Positions 1 through 8,693 are shown, numbered from the stretch's first letter. The stretch is DNA of 64,000 nt from Streptococcus cuniculi (GCF_004570575.1 NZ_SPPD01000001.1:267138-331137), one strand, 5' to 3'. The notes: a model not told the origin generated them from the sequence alone. A program made the numbers and translations.

Positions 1-288
1 AGGAGCTAGATAACCCGCAAGTCCCATGGTGATAAAGGCAAGAATGTATTCGATAAAGACTTGGAGAAGAGATAAATAATAAACTCTGGCTAAGACAAAA
101 TGAAGGAGACCCCAAATGAAACCAGCCACTAAGCCATATTTTGCCCCTCGGCGCAGAGAAATCAGGACCAAGGGAATGGCACCAAAGGAAGGAGTGTACC
201 AGCTCATGAAATCAGGAATCAAAGACAAGGTCATTGCAAGGGCAGCAAAGAGTGCCACTTCAACGAGGGCAGTGAGGTTTTTAGACAT
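1..288 (-). CDS. thiT: Thiamine transporter ThiT, ECF S-component (3' end outside window)
   Basis: The first 96 codons of a hydrophobic protein read on the minus strand and run off the left edge of the window. It starts MSKNLTALVEVALFAALAMT and has several membrane segments, including the RRGAKYGL loop and the GFIWGLLHF helix typical of ThiT. ThiT is the membrane S-component that captures thiamine and works with a shared EcfA/A'/T energising module. The start at 288 has an AAAAGGAG ribosome-binding site at a normal distance. The assignment is supported by a TPP riboswitch directly upstream. The identity rests on the N-terminal part only. Confidence 0.88.
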   Translation of the reverse strand, partial: MSKNLTALVEVALFAALAMTLSLIPDFMSWYTPSFGAIPLVLISLRRGAKYGLVAGFIWGLLHFVLARVYYLSLLQVFIEYILAFITMGLAGYLAP

Positions 289-296
289 AAAGAAAA

Positions 297-318
297 CTCC
301 TTTTCTTCACAAAAGGAG
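297..318 (-). promoter_or_regulatory. Hairpin that hides the thiT ribosome-binding site
   Basis: On the minus strand CTCCTTTT, a six-base loop and AAAAGGAG form a perfect 8-bp hairpin just before the thiT start. The right arm is itself the Shine-Dalgarno sequence. It lies directly downstream of the TPP aptamer, so it is a likely expression platform acting on translation. The following TTTTCTTT also allows a reading as a weak intrinsic terminator; the sequence alone does not decide. Confidence 0.6.
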
Positions 319-353
319 CTTGGTCTTTTAGAATACCAGTACAACTAGTACCA

Positions 354-440
354 TTCAAACACAATCCCTACGCTAGTCTTAACTAGATCAGGTTCGAGGA
401 TTTCGCAGACGCGATCTCAGCCGAAGCACTCCTTTGTGAT
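354..440 (-). promoter_or_regulatory. TPP riboswitch (thi box)
   Basis: The minus strand contains the conserved thi-box blocks: GCTGAGA near position 420, then CCTGATCTAGTTAAGACTAG, and GCGTAGGGA at the distal end. Order and spacing match the TPP-sensing aptamer class found before thiamine genes. It precedes thiT, so it should lower thiT expression when thiamine pyrophosphate is plentiful. The boundaries are approximate. Confidence 0.93.
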
Positions 441-469
441 AACTATTTAATTGTCCTTAGTATAGCATA

Positions 470-1315
470 CTATTCTGGGCTTGTAAACAACTTTTGATAA
501 ACTTGATTTGGATCTTTGAGCGTCGTAATCAAATTGAGGTCTAAATGATGGGAAAAGCCGTTGAGAGAGCCTACAGAAGTATATTGATGGAGGTCATAAT
601 CTAAATCAGTAGCGGGAGCTGCATTGTAGTAACCTGAATTGGTGCCATAGGTTGGAATCCATAAGGCAGTAAATTTCTCAACGGAAATCTGATGTTCTTC
701 CATAAAGTAGGTCCCGATGTAGATTCCAATATTTTTCACCCCTAAATCTTCCAACTCTTGGCGGAAGGCTTCGACACCGGCATTCATATCGTCCATGGTC
801 TTGTCCTCAACATCCAACCAATAATAGGTCGGTTTGAACTTATAGGAGGCTTCGTAAAAAGATTTCGCCTCTTTTTTCATGGACTCCACACTATTGCCAG
901 TAACATAAGCATAGACTGCCACGGGAATCCCCCGTGCTTGAAATTCCTTGATGTGGGTCTGATAATGCTTGTCAAGCCCATTTTCATCGGAGGCACTGTT
1001 GTCTTTTTTGGTGTGAGAACCACTTTGGACACGAATAATAGCTCCTGAAATCTTAGATGAAAGGGTATCGTAATCAATATCAGACGGCCGTTGCCAACCG
1101 GAGACGTCAATGATTGGTTTCATCTCTAACGCATTCGTAATGCGGTTGCTACTGGCATGGTAACTCGGCTTAGTCGACATGCTTTCATCTGTTGGTTGAA
1201 CGACTTCTTGCTTGTCTCTTTCTTGTACTTGCTGCATTGCTTTTGTTGTAAGAATAATCCCTGTAAAACAGAGGAAAAACAAGGCAACAAGGATAGGATG
1301 TATTTTCTTTCTCAT
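470..1315 (-). CDS. Membrane-anchored GH25 family lysozyme (muramidase)
   Basis: 281 residues. One hydrophobic segment near residues 8-26 acts as signal anchor, followed by a polar linker and a GH25 domain from about residue 67. Visible family landmarks are the first catalytic-strand motif PIIDVSGWQ, the YYWLDVEDK strand that carries the acidic pair, and a C-terminal DYDLHQYTS strand. GH25 enzymes cut the beta-1,4 bond between MurNAc and GlcNAc in peptidoglycan, so the protein probably acts outside the membrane in wall remodelling. It stands alone between thiT and an ECF gene. There is no good Shine-Dalgarno; a -10 box lies seven bases before the ATG, so the mRNA may be leaderless. Confidence 0.85.
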   Translation of the reverse strand: MRKKIHPILVALFFLCFTGIILTTKAMQQVQERDKQEVVQPTDESMSTKPSYHASSNRITNALEMKPIIDVSGWQRPSDIDYDTLSSKISGAIIRVQSGSHTKKDNSASDENGLDKHYQTHIKEFQARGIPVAVYAYVTGNSVESMKKEAKSFYEASYKFKPTYYWLDVEDKTMDDMNAGVEAFRQELEDLGVKNIGIYIGTYFMEEHQISVEKFTALWIPTYGTNSGYYNAAPATDLDYDLHQYTSVGSLNGFSHHLDLNLITTLKDPNQVYQKLFTSPE

Positions 1316-1322
1316 TGCTCTT

Positions 1323-1351
1323 ATTCTATCCTAAATGGAGGGAAAAATCAA
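1323..1351 (-). promoter_or_regulatory. Promoter of GH25 gene, near-leaderless geometry
   Basis: On the minus strand TTGATT, a 17-bp spacer and TAGAAT form a good sigma-A promoter. Only seven bases separate the -10 box from the ATG at 1315, placing the predicted transcript start about one base before the start codon. Confidence 0.6.
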
Positions 1352-1444
1352 AAAAATAAGCTGAAAGCAGAAGAATTTATCTTGACAGTGGACTGAGAAT
1401 CCGTTACCCTAGAAAGGGAACTAAAAAAGAAAGGAACCGATAGG

Positions 1445-1951
1445 ATGTCAACGAGACGAATCAGCCAGATTGCTCTGCTTACAGCCCTTGCCATTGTACT
1501 ACGCTTTGCCTTTGCTGCCCTTCCAAATATCAAGCCTATTTCAGCTATTTTTCTAGTCAGTCTCTGCTTTCTCCCCTTGGGCGACAGTCTTTGGATCATG
1601 GCCTTGACCATGCTAGGAAGTAGCCTGTTATTCGGATTTAGTTTCGTAGTCTTTTGGCAAATCGCCAGTTTTTCAGTCGTCATGCTCCTGTGGCGTTTAC
1701 TCGTGATTCCCCTGATTCACAGCAAGCAATTACCACTGGGATTCCAATGCCTATTGGCGGGGCTAATCCCCTTCCTCTATGGCTTTGCAATCAGTCTCCC
1801 AATTGCTTGGCAATACGGAACAAATCCGCTTATCTACTGGCTCTATGGTCTGTCCTTTGATGTCCTACACAGCGTTTCGACTGTTTTATTCTACCCCATC
1901 ATTTATTCTATTTTTAGGAGATATTATCCTTATGAAAAAATTAGTACGTAG
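1445..1951 (+). CDS. ECF transporter S-component, probable vitamin uptake
   Basis: 168 residues, almost entirely hydrophobic with five to six membrane segments. The N-terminus (RISQIALLTALAIVLRF) has the typical S-component first helix with small Ala residues used for docking to EcfT. The last codons overlap the next gene, a lipoprotein with a DUF4430 domain, by 20 bases, so the two are co-translated. S-components bind a vitamin and toggle in the membrane with a shared Ecf module encoded elsewhere. DUF4430 is related to the cobalamin-binding transcobalamin beta domain, so a corrinoid substrate is a reasonable inference, not shown by the sequence. Confidence 0.72.
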   Translation: MSTRRISQIALLTALAIVLRFAFAALPNIKPISAIFLVSLCFLPLGDSLWIMALTMLGSSLLFGFSFVVFWQIASFSVVMLLWRLLVIPLIHSKQLPLGFQCLLAGLIPFLYGFAISLPIAWQYGTNPLIYWLYGLSFDVLHSVSTVLFYPIIYSIFRRYYPYEKIST

Positions 1952-2303
1952 CCTCTTGTTTGTCATTGCTGGTCTCTTTTTAGTCGCTTGCCAACCGCAA
2001 TCCGCTTCAAAAACAGAGCAAACCTATACAGCGACCTTGAAAGTGACTTTCCCAGATAATAAGGTTGTTGAGGAAAAGGTGACCTTTGAAAAAGATGACT
2101 CGGTGATGGATATTTTAGAAGACCACCACAAAATTGAAGAAAAGGATGGTCTGGTTACCTCTATTGATGATGTCAGCCAACAGCCAGAGAAAAATACCTA
2201 CTGGATGTATGATGTCAATGACGAATTAGCTCCAAAAGGTGCTAAGGAAATGCACGTCTCAGATGGTGATACGATTGCCTTCTACCTGCAAACCTTCCAG
2301 TAA
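1932..2303 (+). CDS. DUF4430 lipoprotein
   Basis: 123 residues. The start at 1932 is chosen because an AGGAG site precedes it and it gives a perfect lipoprotein signal: a basic N-terminus, a hydrophobic stretch and the lipobox LVAC, with Cys near residue 19. An upstream in-frame ATG at 1779 lies inside the preceding gene and would bury the signal. The mature part is a small DUF4430 domain with the YWMYDVND and DGDTIAFYL motifs. DUF4430 proteins often accompany ECF S-components and resemble the C-terminal domain of transcobalamin; this one probably delivers the ligand to the adjoining membrane protein. Confidence 0.75.
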   Translation: MKKLVRSLLFVIAGLFLVACQPQSASKTEQTYTATLKVTFPDNKVVEEKVTFEKDDSVMDILEDHHKIEEKDGLVTSIDDVSQQPEKNTYWMYDVNDELAPKGAKEMHVSDGDTIAFYLQTFQ

Positions 2304-2320
2304 ACAGGAGAAGAGAATGA

Positions 2321-2350
2321 GGCTGGGACATCTGTCCCAGTCCTATTTTT
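2321..2350 (+). terminator. Terminator after the ECF/lipoprotein pair
   Basis: GGCTGGGACA pairs with TGTCCCAGTCC around a two-base loop and is followed by ATTTTTG. This closes the two-gene transcript before ftsW. Confidence 0.75.
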
Positions 2351-2429
2351 GTTTGCGCAGGGAACTGCTAATTCTTGGAAACGCTTTTCTCTAAGATTGT
2401 CAGATTTTTCCGTATTTAGTAGCGAAATA

Positions 2430-2438
2430 TGGTATAAT
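2430..2438 (+). promoter_or_regulatory. Extended -10 promoter of ftsW
   Basis: TGGTATAAT is a perfect extended -10 element 35 bases before the ftsW start. No convincing -35 box is seen at normal spacing, which the TG extension can compensate for. Confidence 0.6.
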
Positions 2439-2473
2439 GAGAGCAATACTCTAGAAGATGCTTAGGAGAATAG

Positions 2474-3694
2474 ATGAAGATTGATAAACAGCATTTGCTG
2501 AACTATTCGATTTTAATTCCGTATTTAATTTTATCAGTCGTTGGCTTGATTATGATTTACTCAACAACCAGTGCCTTGCAGGTGCAAAAGGCGGGGAATC
2601 CTTTTAAGCTCTTGCTTAGTCAGGCTGGTTATTGGGTTATTAGTTTGATTGCTATTTATATCATTTACCGCATGAAATTGAGCTTTCTACGCAGGCCAGG
2701 TTTGATTTCGATAACGCTCTTAATCAACGGATTTTTGTTGATTATTTCCCACTTTTTTGATGCGGTCAATGGTGCCCACGGTTGGATTCGTTTGGGACCT
2801 GGGGGTATTATTGGTTTGCAGCCAGCCGAATATCTGAAATTGCTGATAGTCTGGTATTTGGCCCACCAGTTTGCCAAGATGCAGGGTGAGATTCGCCAGT
2901 ATGACTATCAGGCTCTGACCAAGGGACGCTGGATTCCCAATAAGCTAAATGATTGGCGGGTGGTGGGTCTACTGTCTCTAGGTCTAGTCGCTTCGCTTCC
3001 CGACTTGGGAAATGCAGTGATTGTTGCCTTGATTATGATGATTATGATTACGAGCAGTGGAATCGGCTATCGCTGGTTTTCAACAGCGCTGATTGGGCTT
3101 GTGTCAGCCTCTGCCCTCTTACTAGGTTCTATCCGCTTGCTGGGTGTTGAGGTTGTCGCGAAGATTCCAGTCTTTGGCTATATTGCCAGACGTTTTGCTG
3201 CTTACTTTAATCCCTTTGAAAATGCGACAGAGGCAGGTTTGCAGCTGACCAATTCCTACTATGCCATGAGTAATGGCGGGTGGTTTGGCAGAGGTCTAGG
3301 AAATTCGATTGAAAAAAATGGCTACCTGCCAGAGGCACATACAGACTTTGCCTTTTCGATTGTCATTGAAGAGCTAGGTTTTTTTGGTGCCAGTCTGATT
3401 TTGGCCCTCTTGTTTTTCTTGATTTTGCGGATTTTGGTCGTCGGGATTCGGGCTAGAAATTCCTTCAACGCCATGATGGCATTTGGAGTTGCAGGGATGT
3501 TGCTCGTTCAGACCTTTGTCAACATCGGGGGAATTGCAGGCTTGATTCCAGCGACAGGCGTAACCTTTCCCTTTATTTCACAAGGGGGCAATAGCTTGCT
3601 CATCATTTCTATTGGAATTGCCTTTGTGCTCAATATCGATGCCAATGAAAAACGCGAGTTGATTCAAGAAGAAATCGAACGAACGATCGTTTAA
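2474..3694 (+). CDS. ftsW: FtsW, septal peptidoglycan polymerase (SEDS family)
   Basis: 406 residues with about ten membrane helices. SEDS hallmarks are visible: MIYSTTSA in the first helix region, the YLPEAHTDFAFSIVIEELGF extracellular/helix segment, and FPFISQGGNS near the C-terminus. FtsW is the glycan-chain polymerase of the divisome and works with its partner class B PBP. The gene is followed by ppc after 36 bases, the order seen in many streptococci, which separates it from the RodA paralogue at 62.0 kb. An AGGAG-type site precedes the ATG. Confidence 0.93.
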   Translation: MKIDKQHLLNYSILIPYLILSVVGLIMIYSTTSALQVQKAGNPFKLLLSQAGYWVISLIAIYIIYRMKLSFLRRPGLISITLLINGFLLIISHFFDAVNGAHGWIRLGPGGIIGLQPAEYLKLLIVWYLAHQFAKMQGEIRQYDYQALTKGRWIPNKLNDWRVVGLLSLGLVASLPDLGNAVIVALIMMIMITSSGIGYRWFSTALIGLVSASALLLGSIRLLGVEVVAKIPVFGYIARRFAAYFNPFENATEAGLQLTNSYYAMSNGGWFGRGLGNSIEKNGYLPEAHTDFAFSIVIEELGFFGASLILALLFFLILRILVVGIRARNSFNAMMAFGVAGMLLVQTFVNIGGIAGLIPATGVTFPFISQGGNSLLIISIGIAFVLNIDANEKRELIQEEIERTIV

Positions 3695-3730
3695 GATGCT
3701 ATAGAAAGATATGTAGGAGAAAGGGAAGAG

Positions 3731-6427
3731 ATGACGATTCAAAAATTAGAAAACTACACCAACAAGGAAACCATCCAAGAAGAAGTCGGTATTCTGACGG
3801 ATATCTTGCAAGATGTAGCCCGTCAGATTATGTCTGTGGAAACCTTTGATAAGATTATCGAACTTGGAAACCTCTCAAAGCAGGATGACTACAGCCAGCT
3901 CATGGACATTATCAGCCATTTGACCAACGATGAGCTGGAAGTGATTGCCCGCTATTTCGCGGTCTTACCCCTCTTGATTAACATTTCAGAGGATGTCGAT
4001 TTGGCTTATGAAATCAATCATCAAAACAACTTAGGTCAGGATTACCTCGGAAAGATTTCAACGACCATTGATGTGGTCGCTGAGCGTGAGGATGCAGCTG
4101 AGATTCTGGAAAATCTCAATGTGGTGCCCGTCTTAACGGCTCACCCGACTCAGGTGCAACGCCAGTCCATGCTTGATTTGACCAAGCATATCCATGAATT
4201 GCTCCGTCGCTACCGTGACGTTAAGCTAGGTCTCATGAACCGGACCAAGTGGTTGGATGAATTGCGCTGCTACGTGGAAATCATCATGCAGACTGAGATG
4301 ATTCGGGAAAAGAAGCTCAAGGTGACCAATGAAATCACCAATGTCATGGACTACTACAATAGCTCCTTTATTAAAGCTGTGACCAAATTGCAGCGGGAAT
4401 ACAAGAATCTTGCCGCTGATCGGGGAATTGAGCTGGTCAATCCGCGCCCGATTACCATGGGCATGTGGATTGGAGGAGACCGTGACGGCAATCCATTCGT
4501 GACGGCTGAAACCTTGAAATTATCAGCGCTGACCCAGTGCGAGGTCATCATGAATTACTATCATGAGCAGCTGGAAAAACTCTACCGCAATTTTTCATTG
4601 TCTACCAAGATTGTCGCTGTGAGCCCTGCTGTTCAGGCTTTGGCAGATCTATCGGCAGATGCGTCTGTCTACCGTGAGCATGAGCCTTATCGCAGAGCTT
4701 TTCATTACATCCAGATGAAATTGGCGAATACTAGGGATTATCTGATTCACGACCGGAAGAGCGATGATCGCTATGCCAATGTCCGTGAGTTTAAGGCGGA
4801 TATCATTGCGATTAAAGAATCCCTGGGAGAAAACAAGGGTGGTGCCCTCTTAAAAGGGGATTTGACCGAGTTGTTAGAAGCGATTGAAGCCTTTGGTTTT
4901 TACTTGGCAAGTATCGATATGCGTCAAGATTCGAGTGTCCACGAAGAAAGTGTGGCGGAGTTACTAGCTTCTGCGAAAATCGTGGAAGATTACAGCAGCC
5001 TGTCAGAAGAGGAGAAGTGCCGTATCTTGCTCAAAGAACTGGTCGAGGATCCTCGTATCTTATCCGCAACCCATGCACCCAAATCAGAACAACTAGAAAA
5101 AGAATTGGCGATTTTTGCAACAGCCCGTGAATTGAAAGACAAGTTGGGTGAGGAAGTCATCAAGCAACATATCATTTCTCACTCAGAGCATGTGTCTGAT
5201 CTCTTGGAATTGGCCCTGTTATTAAAAGAAGTGGGCTTGGTTGATGCGGAACGCGCGCGTGTGCAGATTGTGCCCCTTTTTGAGACGATTGAAGATTTGG
5301 ACAATGCCCCTACCACTATGCGCCATTACTTGCAGCTAGATGTTGCCAAGTCTTGGATTGCAGGTAACAACAACTACCAAGAAATCATGTTGGGCTATTC
5401 GGATTCTAATAAAGACGGAGGCTATTTGTCATCAGGTTGGACCCTCTACAAGGCTCAGAATGAATTGACCCAGATTGGTCAGGAATACGGGGTGAAAATT
5501 ACCTTCTTCCACGGACGTGGTGGCACTGTTGGTCGTGGTGGCGGTCCGTCTTACGACGCCATTACCTCTCAGCCGTTTGGCTCTATTAAAGACCGTATCC
5601 GCTTGACCGAGCAAGGAGAAGTGATTTGGAACAAATACGGAAATAAAGATACTGCTTACTACAACCTTGAGATGTTAGTATCTGCGACCTTGGATCGTAT
5701 GGTGACCCAGATGATTGTGGATACAAATGAAATCGGAGGCTACCGTGAGGTGATGAATGATATTGTCGAAGATAGCTACCATATCTACCGCGAATTAGTC
5801 TTTGACAATCCGCATTTCTATGATTACTTCTTTGCAGCAAGTCCGATTCGCGAGGTGTCAAGTCTTAATATTGGTTCGCGTCCAGCAGCACGTAAGACTA
5901 TTACAGAAATCGGTGGTCTACGTGCTATTCCGTGGGTGTTCTCATGGTCCCAAAACCGAATCATGCTACCAGGCTGGTACGGGGTCGGCTCGAGCTTCAA
6001 ACGCTTTATAGATAAAGCTCCAGAAAATCTAGCCAAGTTGCAAACCATGTATGAAAACTGGCCTTTCTTCCGTTCGCTCTTATCAAATGTCGACATGGTC
6101 TTGTCTAAGTCCAATATGAATATCGCCTTTGAATACGCGAAAATGTGTGAAGATGAAGAAGTGCGTTCCATCTTTTATACAATTTTAGACGAATGGCAAT
6201 TGACCAAGAATATTATTCTGGAAATTGAGCAAAATGACGAATTGCTGGCAGAATTACCGTCCTTGAAATCCAGCCTTGCCTACCGCATGCCGTATTTCAA
6301 CGTCTTGAACTATATCCAGATTGAATTGATCAATCGCCTGCGTCGTGGTGAATTGAGCATAGACCAAGAAAGTCTGATTCACATTACTATCAACGGTGTT
6401 GCAACAGGCTTGCGGAACTCAGGATAA
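3731..6427 (+). CDS. ppc: Phosphoenolpyruvate carboxylase
   Basis: 898 residues, the usual length for the bacterial enzyme. Visible active-site signatures are [13 protein letters not shown] near residue 135 (catalytic His), [12 protein letters not shown] near 555, and the glycine-rich [13 protein letters not shown] near 595. The enzyme adds bicarbonate to PEP to give oxaloacetate, an anaplerotic step that feeds aspartate synthesis in streptococci lacking a full TCA cycle. It follows ftsW closely and ends at a strong terminator. Confidence 0.97.
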   Translation: MTIQKLENYTNKETIQEEVGILTDILQDVARQIMSVETFDKIIELGNLSKQDDYSQLMDIISHLTNDELEVIARYFAVLPLLINISEDVDLAYEINHQNNLGQDYLGKISTTIDVVAEREDAAEILENLNVVPVLTAHPTQVQRQSMLDLTKHIHELLRRYRDVKLGLMNRTKWLDELRCYVEIIMQTEMIREKKLKVTNEITNVMDYYNSSFIKAVTKLQREYKNLAADRGIELVNPRPITMGMWIGGDRDGNPFVTAETLKLSALTQCEVIMNYYHEQLEKLYRNFSLSTKIVAVSPAVQALADLSADASVYREHEPYRRAFHYIQMKLANTRDYLIHDRKSDDRYANVREFKADIIAIKESLGENKGGALLKGDLTELLEAIEAFGFYLASIDMRQDSSVHEESVAELLASAKIVEDYSSLSEEEKCRILLKELVEDPRILSATHAPKSEQLEKELAIFATARELKDKLGEEVIKQHIISHSEHVSDLLELALLLKEVGLVDAERARVQIVPLFETIEDLDNAPTTMRHYLQLDVAKSWIAGNNNYQEIMLGYSDSNKDGGYLSSGWTLYKAQNELTQIGQEYGVKITFFHGRGGTVGRGGGPSYDAITSQPFGSIKDRIRLTEQGEVIWNKYGNKDTAYYNLEMLVSATLDRMVTQMIVDTNEIGGYREVMNDIVEDSYHIYRELVFDNPHFYDYFFAASPIREVSSLNIGSRPAARKTITEIGGLRAIPWVFSWSQNRIMLPGWYGVGSSFKRFIDKAPENLAKLQTMYENWPFFRSLLSNVDMVLSKSNMNIAFEYAKMCEDEEVRSIFYTILDEWQLTKNIILEIEQNDELLAELPSLKSSLAYRMPYFNVLNYIQIELINRLRRGELSIDQESLIHITINGVATGLRNSG

Positions 6428-6433
6428 GATAGA

Positions 6434-6459
6434 AAAAATCGGTTTCTGCCGATTTTTTT
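6434..6459 (+). terminator. ppc terminator
   Basis: AAAATCGG and CCGATTTT form a hairpin around TTTCTG, followed by a T-tract. Confidence 0.85.
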
Positions 6460-6478
6460 GTCTTTTTTATGCTAGACT

Positions 6479-6510
6479 TGTAACCAAGAGCAATTTCATT
6501 CGTTCTATTA
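6479..6510 (+). promoter_or_regulatory. Putative ECF-type promoter of sigma gene 1
   Basis: TGTAAC, a 16-bp spacer and CGTT lie just before the ribosome-binding site of the first sigma gene. The CGTTCTATTAGTG block reappears with one change before the second sigma gene. TGTAAC/CGxx pairs resemble promoters read by ECF sigma factors, which would mean autoregulation. An alternative is a sigma-A -10 TAGACT at 6473, with the shared block lying in the leader. Confidence 0.4.
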
Positions 6511-6529
6511 GTGAAAGGAGGGGAGAAAG

Positions 6530-7027
6530 ATTCGGTTTGATGACTATGAAACAGAAGTAATGCGCATTGCGACGGAGATTTCCTACTATCTGCAAAAGTC
6601 AGGTGTCAATCGGGCAGATAGTGATGATATCGCGCAGGATGTCTTGGTCAAGATTCTCGAAACAGACATCGTTCTTCCCTTCGAGAAACTGCGAGCCTGG
6701 CTCTATCGCTCGGCTATTCGGGCTTACATCGATCGCTATCGGAGGGACAAGCGCTACCATGATCTTGTCCAGCAGGAATTTTTTCACAAGGAGAAACTGC
6801 TCAAGTACGATACAAAGGATTACAGTCCCTTGTATGAAGCTGTTCTTGCCTTACCTACTAAGTACCAGCTCGTGATTGATTGCTACTATTTTCAAGAAAT
6901 GACGACCAAGGAGGTGGCCCAGGTGCTGGGCATTAGCCAAAGTTTGGTGAAAATCAACCTCTACCGTGGTCGCAAGCAGCTAGCAAGATTGCTAAAGGAG
7001 AAAGGATATGACTATGAAGACTTTTGA
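6530..7027 (+). CDS. ECF-type RNA polymerase sigma factor 1 (predicted AUU start)
   Basis: 165 residues if read from ATT at 6530, 155 if from the ATG at 6560. Region 2 contains DDIAQDVLVKIL and the RSAIRAYIDRYRRDKRY helix; region 4 is a helix-turn-helix with TKEVAQVLGISQSLVKINLY. I chose ATT because AAAGGAGG sits eight bases before it, no ribosome-binding site precedes the ATG, and the ten extra codons align without gaps to the same stretch of the second sigma gene (Tyr-Glu at positions 6-7 in both). The stop overlaps the start of a membrane anti-sigma gene, so it is part of a signal-responsive module of unknown trigger. Confidence 0.82.
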   Translation: MRFDDYETEVMRIATEISYYLQKSGVNRADSDDIAQDVLVKILETDIVLPFEKLRAWLYRSAIRAYIDRYRRDKRYHDLVQQEFFHKEKLLKYDTKDYSPLYEAVLALPTKYQLVIDCYYFQEMTTKEVAQVLGISQSLVKINLYRGRKQLARLLKEKGYDYEDF

Positions 7028-8087
7028 AGTGGTCACCAAGAAAAGCAAGCGGAGAAACCTGCTCAAGATGATTGGCATTTCACTTTTGACCTGTTTGGGT
7101 CTTATGATGATGACATGGAAGGGGCTAGCCTGGTTGACTGCTCGCCATGCCAATGAACTACGAGAGCGTCACCAAACCATGATGGACATTAGTTATCCTA
7201 ATGTCAGCTATATCAATTGGTCTTTTGTTGCAGATTCTGAATTTACAGGGACTTATTATGTCGATCAGGTCAAGGATATTGCAGGAATCACCGTTCCTTT
7301 TGAAGATTTTCAAGGTGTTTACGGCCTCTCACAGAGCTATGAGGCACGCCAATCCTTGAATGTCTATCTCGCCTCGGACGAAAAGGCCAGCTACACACAT
7401 GGTAGTAGCTACAAGGTTCCAATGTTTTACAACATCCATCGCAATTATCAGCAAATGGGAGGCGTGCTCACGCAGGATATTGCAGTTTTACCTCAAATGC
7501 CCAATCGTGCGGTTGAAATGGCGGTGACCTTTGATAAACCCTATACGTTTGACGAGATTCAAACCCTGATTCCTAGTAACTTAAAAATCAAATGGTATTG
7601 GATTGGAACGGAGACTCTCTATGATACCCGTAGTTTAAAACTGGACGCCCAGATTGGTTTTCAGCCCAACTTGACGGAGCTAGAGACGTATGAGGAGATG
7701 AAACAGCAGAAGGAGCCTGAACAGCGTTCTGCAGAAGAATCCCAAAAAGCCAATGAAGCCTATCAAAAGAAACTGGCTGAGCTGACCCCCAGTCAAGGTT
7801 TTCGGAATAGCTATACCTTCTTTCAATCCCATCTTCAAGAGGCCTTATCAAAAAACTGGCTCGGTTATACCAGTACAGATCAGGCTGGAGAAGAGTTTGA
7901 CCTGACTAAGGATGTGGAAGAATATCTGCAAAAGAATCCAGATGGAAAAACAGCTAAGTTTGCAGGTGTCATTCTGACAGGAAGAGCAGAGGATTTTGCT
8001 CCCCTTGAAAAAGCCAGTTGGATTTTTGCGTCCAATATCGGACAGGACGTGGAAATCAAGCCCTATCACCAGCTGAGTACTCCATGA
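7008..8087 (+). CDS. Membrane anti-sigma factor 1 (Sigma_reg_N / Sigma_reg_C type)
   Basis: 359 residues with a short basic cytoplasmic N-terminus, one membrane helix near residues 19-42, and a long extracellular part. The C-terminal motif FAGVILTGRAEDFAPLE, followed by WIFASNIG, and the central WYWIG are shared with the second copy at 8680. The cytoplasmic tail should hold the sigma factor and the outer domain sense a signal. The gene overlaps sigma factor 1 by 20 bases. ATG at 7014 is an equally good start, because it aligns with the paralogue's MKTFE/METFE beginning. Confidence 0.75.
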   Translation: MTMKTFEVVTKKSKRRNLLKMIGISLLTCLGLMMMTWKGLAWLTARHANELRERHQTMMDISYPNVSYINWSFVADSEFTGTYYVDQVKDIAGITVPFEDFQGVYGLSQSYEARQSLNVYLASDEKASYTHGSSYKVPMFYNIHRNYQQMGGVLTQDIAVLPQMPNRAVEMAVTFDKPYTFDEIQTLIPSNLKIKWYWIGTETLYDTRSLKLDAQIGFQPNLTELETYEEMKQQKEPEQRSAEESQKANEAYQKKLAELTPSQGFRNSYTFFQSHLQEALSKNWLGYTSTDQAGEEFDLTKDVEEYLQKNPDGKTAKFAGVILTGRAEDFAPLEKASWIFASNIGQDVEIKPYHQLSTP

Positions 8088-8119
8088 ATCTTTCCAATAT
8101 GATAGCGTTTTTATAAATG

Positions 8120-8170
8120 TGATAAAATGGAATGAGACCTGTAACTTTTTGCGGGTCTTGTTTCGTTTTA
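8120..8170 (+). promoter_or_regulatory. Leader of sigma gene 2: promoter, hairpin and shared block
   Basis: TGATAAAAT at 8120-8128 is an extended -10. Downstream AGACCTG (8135) pairs with CGGGTCT (8152) and is followed by a T-rich run, which looks like an intrinsic terminator or attenuator. TGTAAC at 8140 and CGTT at 8164 (18-bp spacer) mirror the elements before sigma gene 1, and CGTTTTATTAGTG is nearly identical to the block there. Whether the unit is read by its own sigma factor or by sigma-A cannot be settled from sequence. Confidence 0.4.
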
Positions 8171-8195
8171 TTAGTGAAGAAGGGAGGGAAGGATT

Positions 8196-8693
8196 ATCAA
8201 ACTAAATGAGTATGAAAAAGTCTTGATTGGGTTTGCTAAGGATGTCATCGCTTATCTGATGACATCTGGTGTGACAAAAGAGCAGGCAGAAGACGTTGTA
8301 CAGGACATTTTTGTCAAGCTCCTTGAAATGCCAGCGGCCATACCCGGTGAGAAAATCCGATCCTTCATGTATCGCTCTGCCATACGACATTACATCGACA
8401 AGTACCGCAGGGATAGGCGTTATATGGAGATTTTGCGGCAAGAATTTTTCAAGACCCAAGAACTTTCCCCCTTTGAGGTCACCGAGTACGACTTTTTGTT
8501 GGAAGAAGTAGAAAAACTCCCGCCACAGGACGCTCTTCTCTTGGACCTCTTTTATTTCCAAGGATTTTCCATTCGTGAAATAGCCGAGCTTCTCTCTTAT
8601 TCCGTCAGCAAAGTCAAGGTCGGTCTTCATCGCAGTCGTCAAAAACTAAAAAAGGCTCTTAAACAGAAAGGATACCATCATGGAAACATTTGA
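8196..8693 (+). CDS. ECF-type RNA polymerase sigma factor 2 (predicted AUC start)
   Basis: 165 residues from ATC at 8196; the first conventional start in frame is TTG at 8223. It is a paralogue of the gene at 6530, with DVVQDIFVKLLE and the RSAIRHYIDKYRRDRRY helix of region 2 and a region 4 helix-turn-helix (REIAELLSYSVSKVKVGLH). GGGAGG lies eight bases before ATC (five before an ATT at 8193), the same spacing as in gene 1. It overlaps the second anti-sigma gene. Together the two units form a tandem duplication. Confidence 0.8.
   Translation: MKLNEYEKVLIGFAKDVIAYLMTSGVTKEQAEDVVQDIFVKLLEMPAAIPGEKIRSFMYRSAIRHYIDKYRRDRRYMEILRQEFFKTQELSPFEVTEYDFLLEEVEKLPPQDALLLDLFYFQGFSIREIAELLSYSVSKVKVGLHRSRQKLKKALKQKGYHHGNI

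Noticed and set aside
1779..1931. Longer start of the DUF4430 lipoprotein at 1779
   Set aside because: It would lie inside the ECF gene and put 51 residues before a complete lipoprotein signal; 1932 has its own ribosome-binding site.
5586..6171. Minus-strand open frames inside ppc
   Set aside because: Overlap a complete, well-conserved enzyme and show no domain or start signal.
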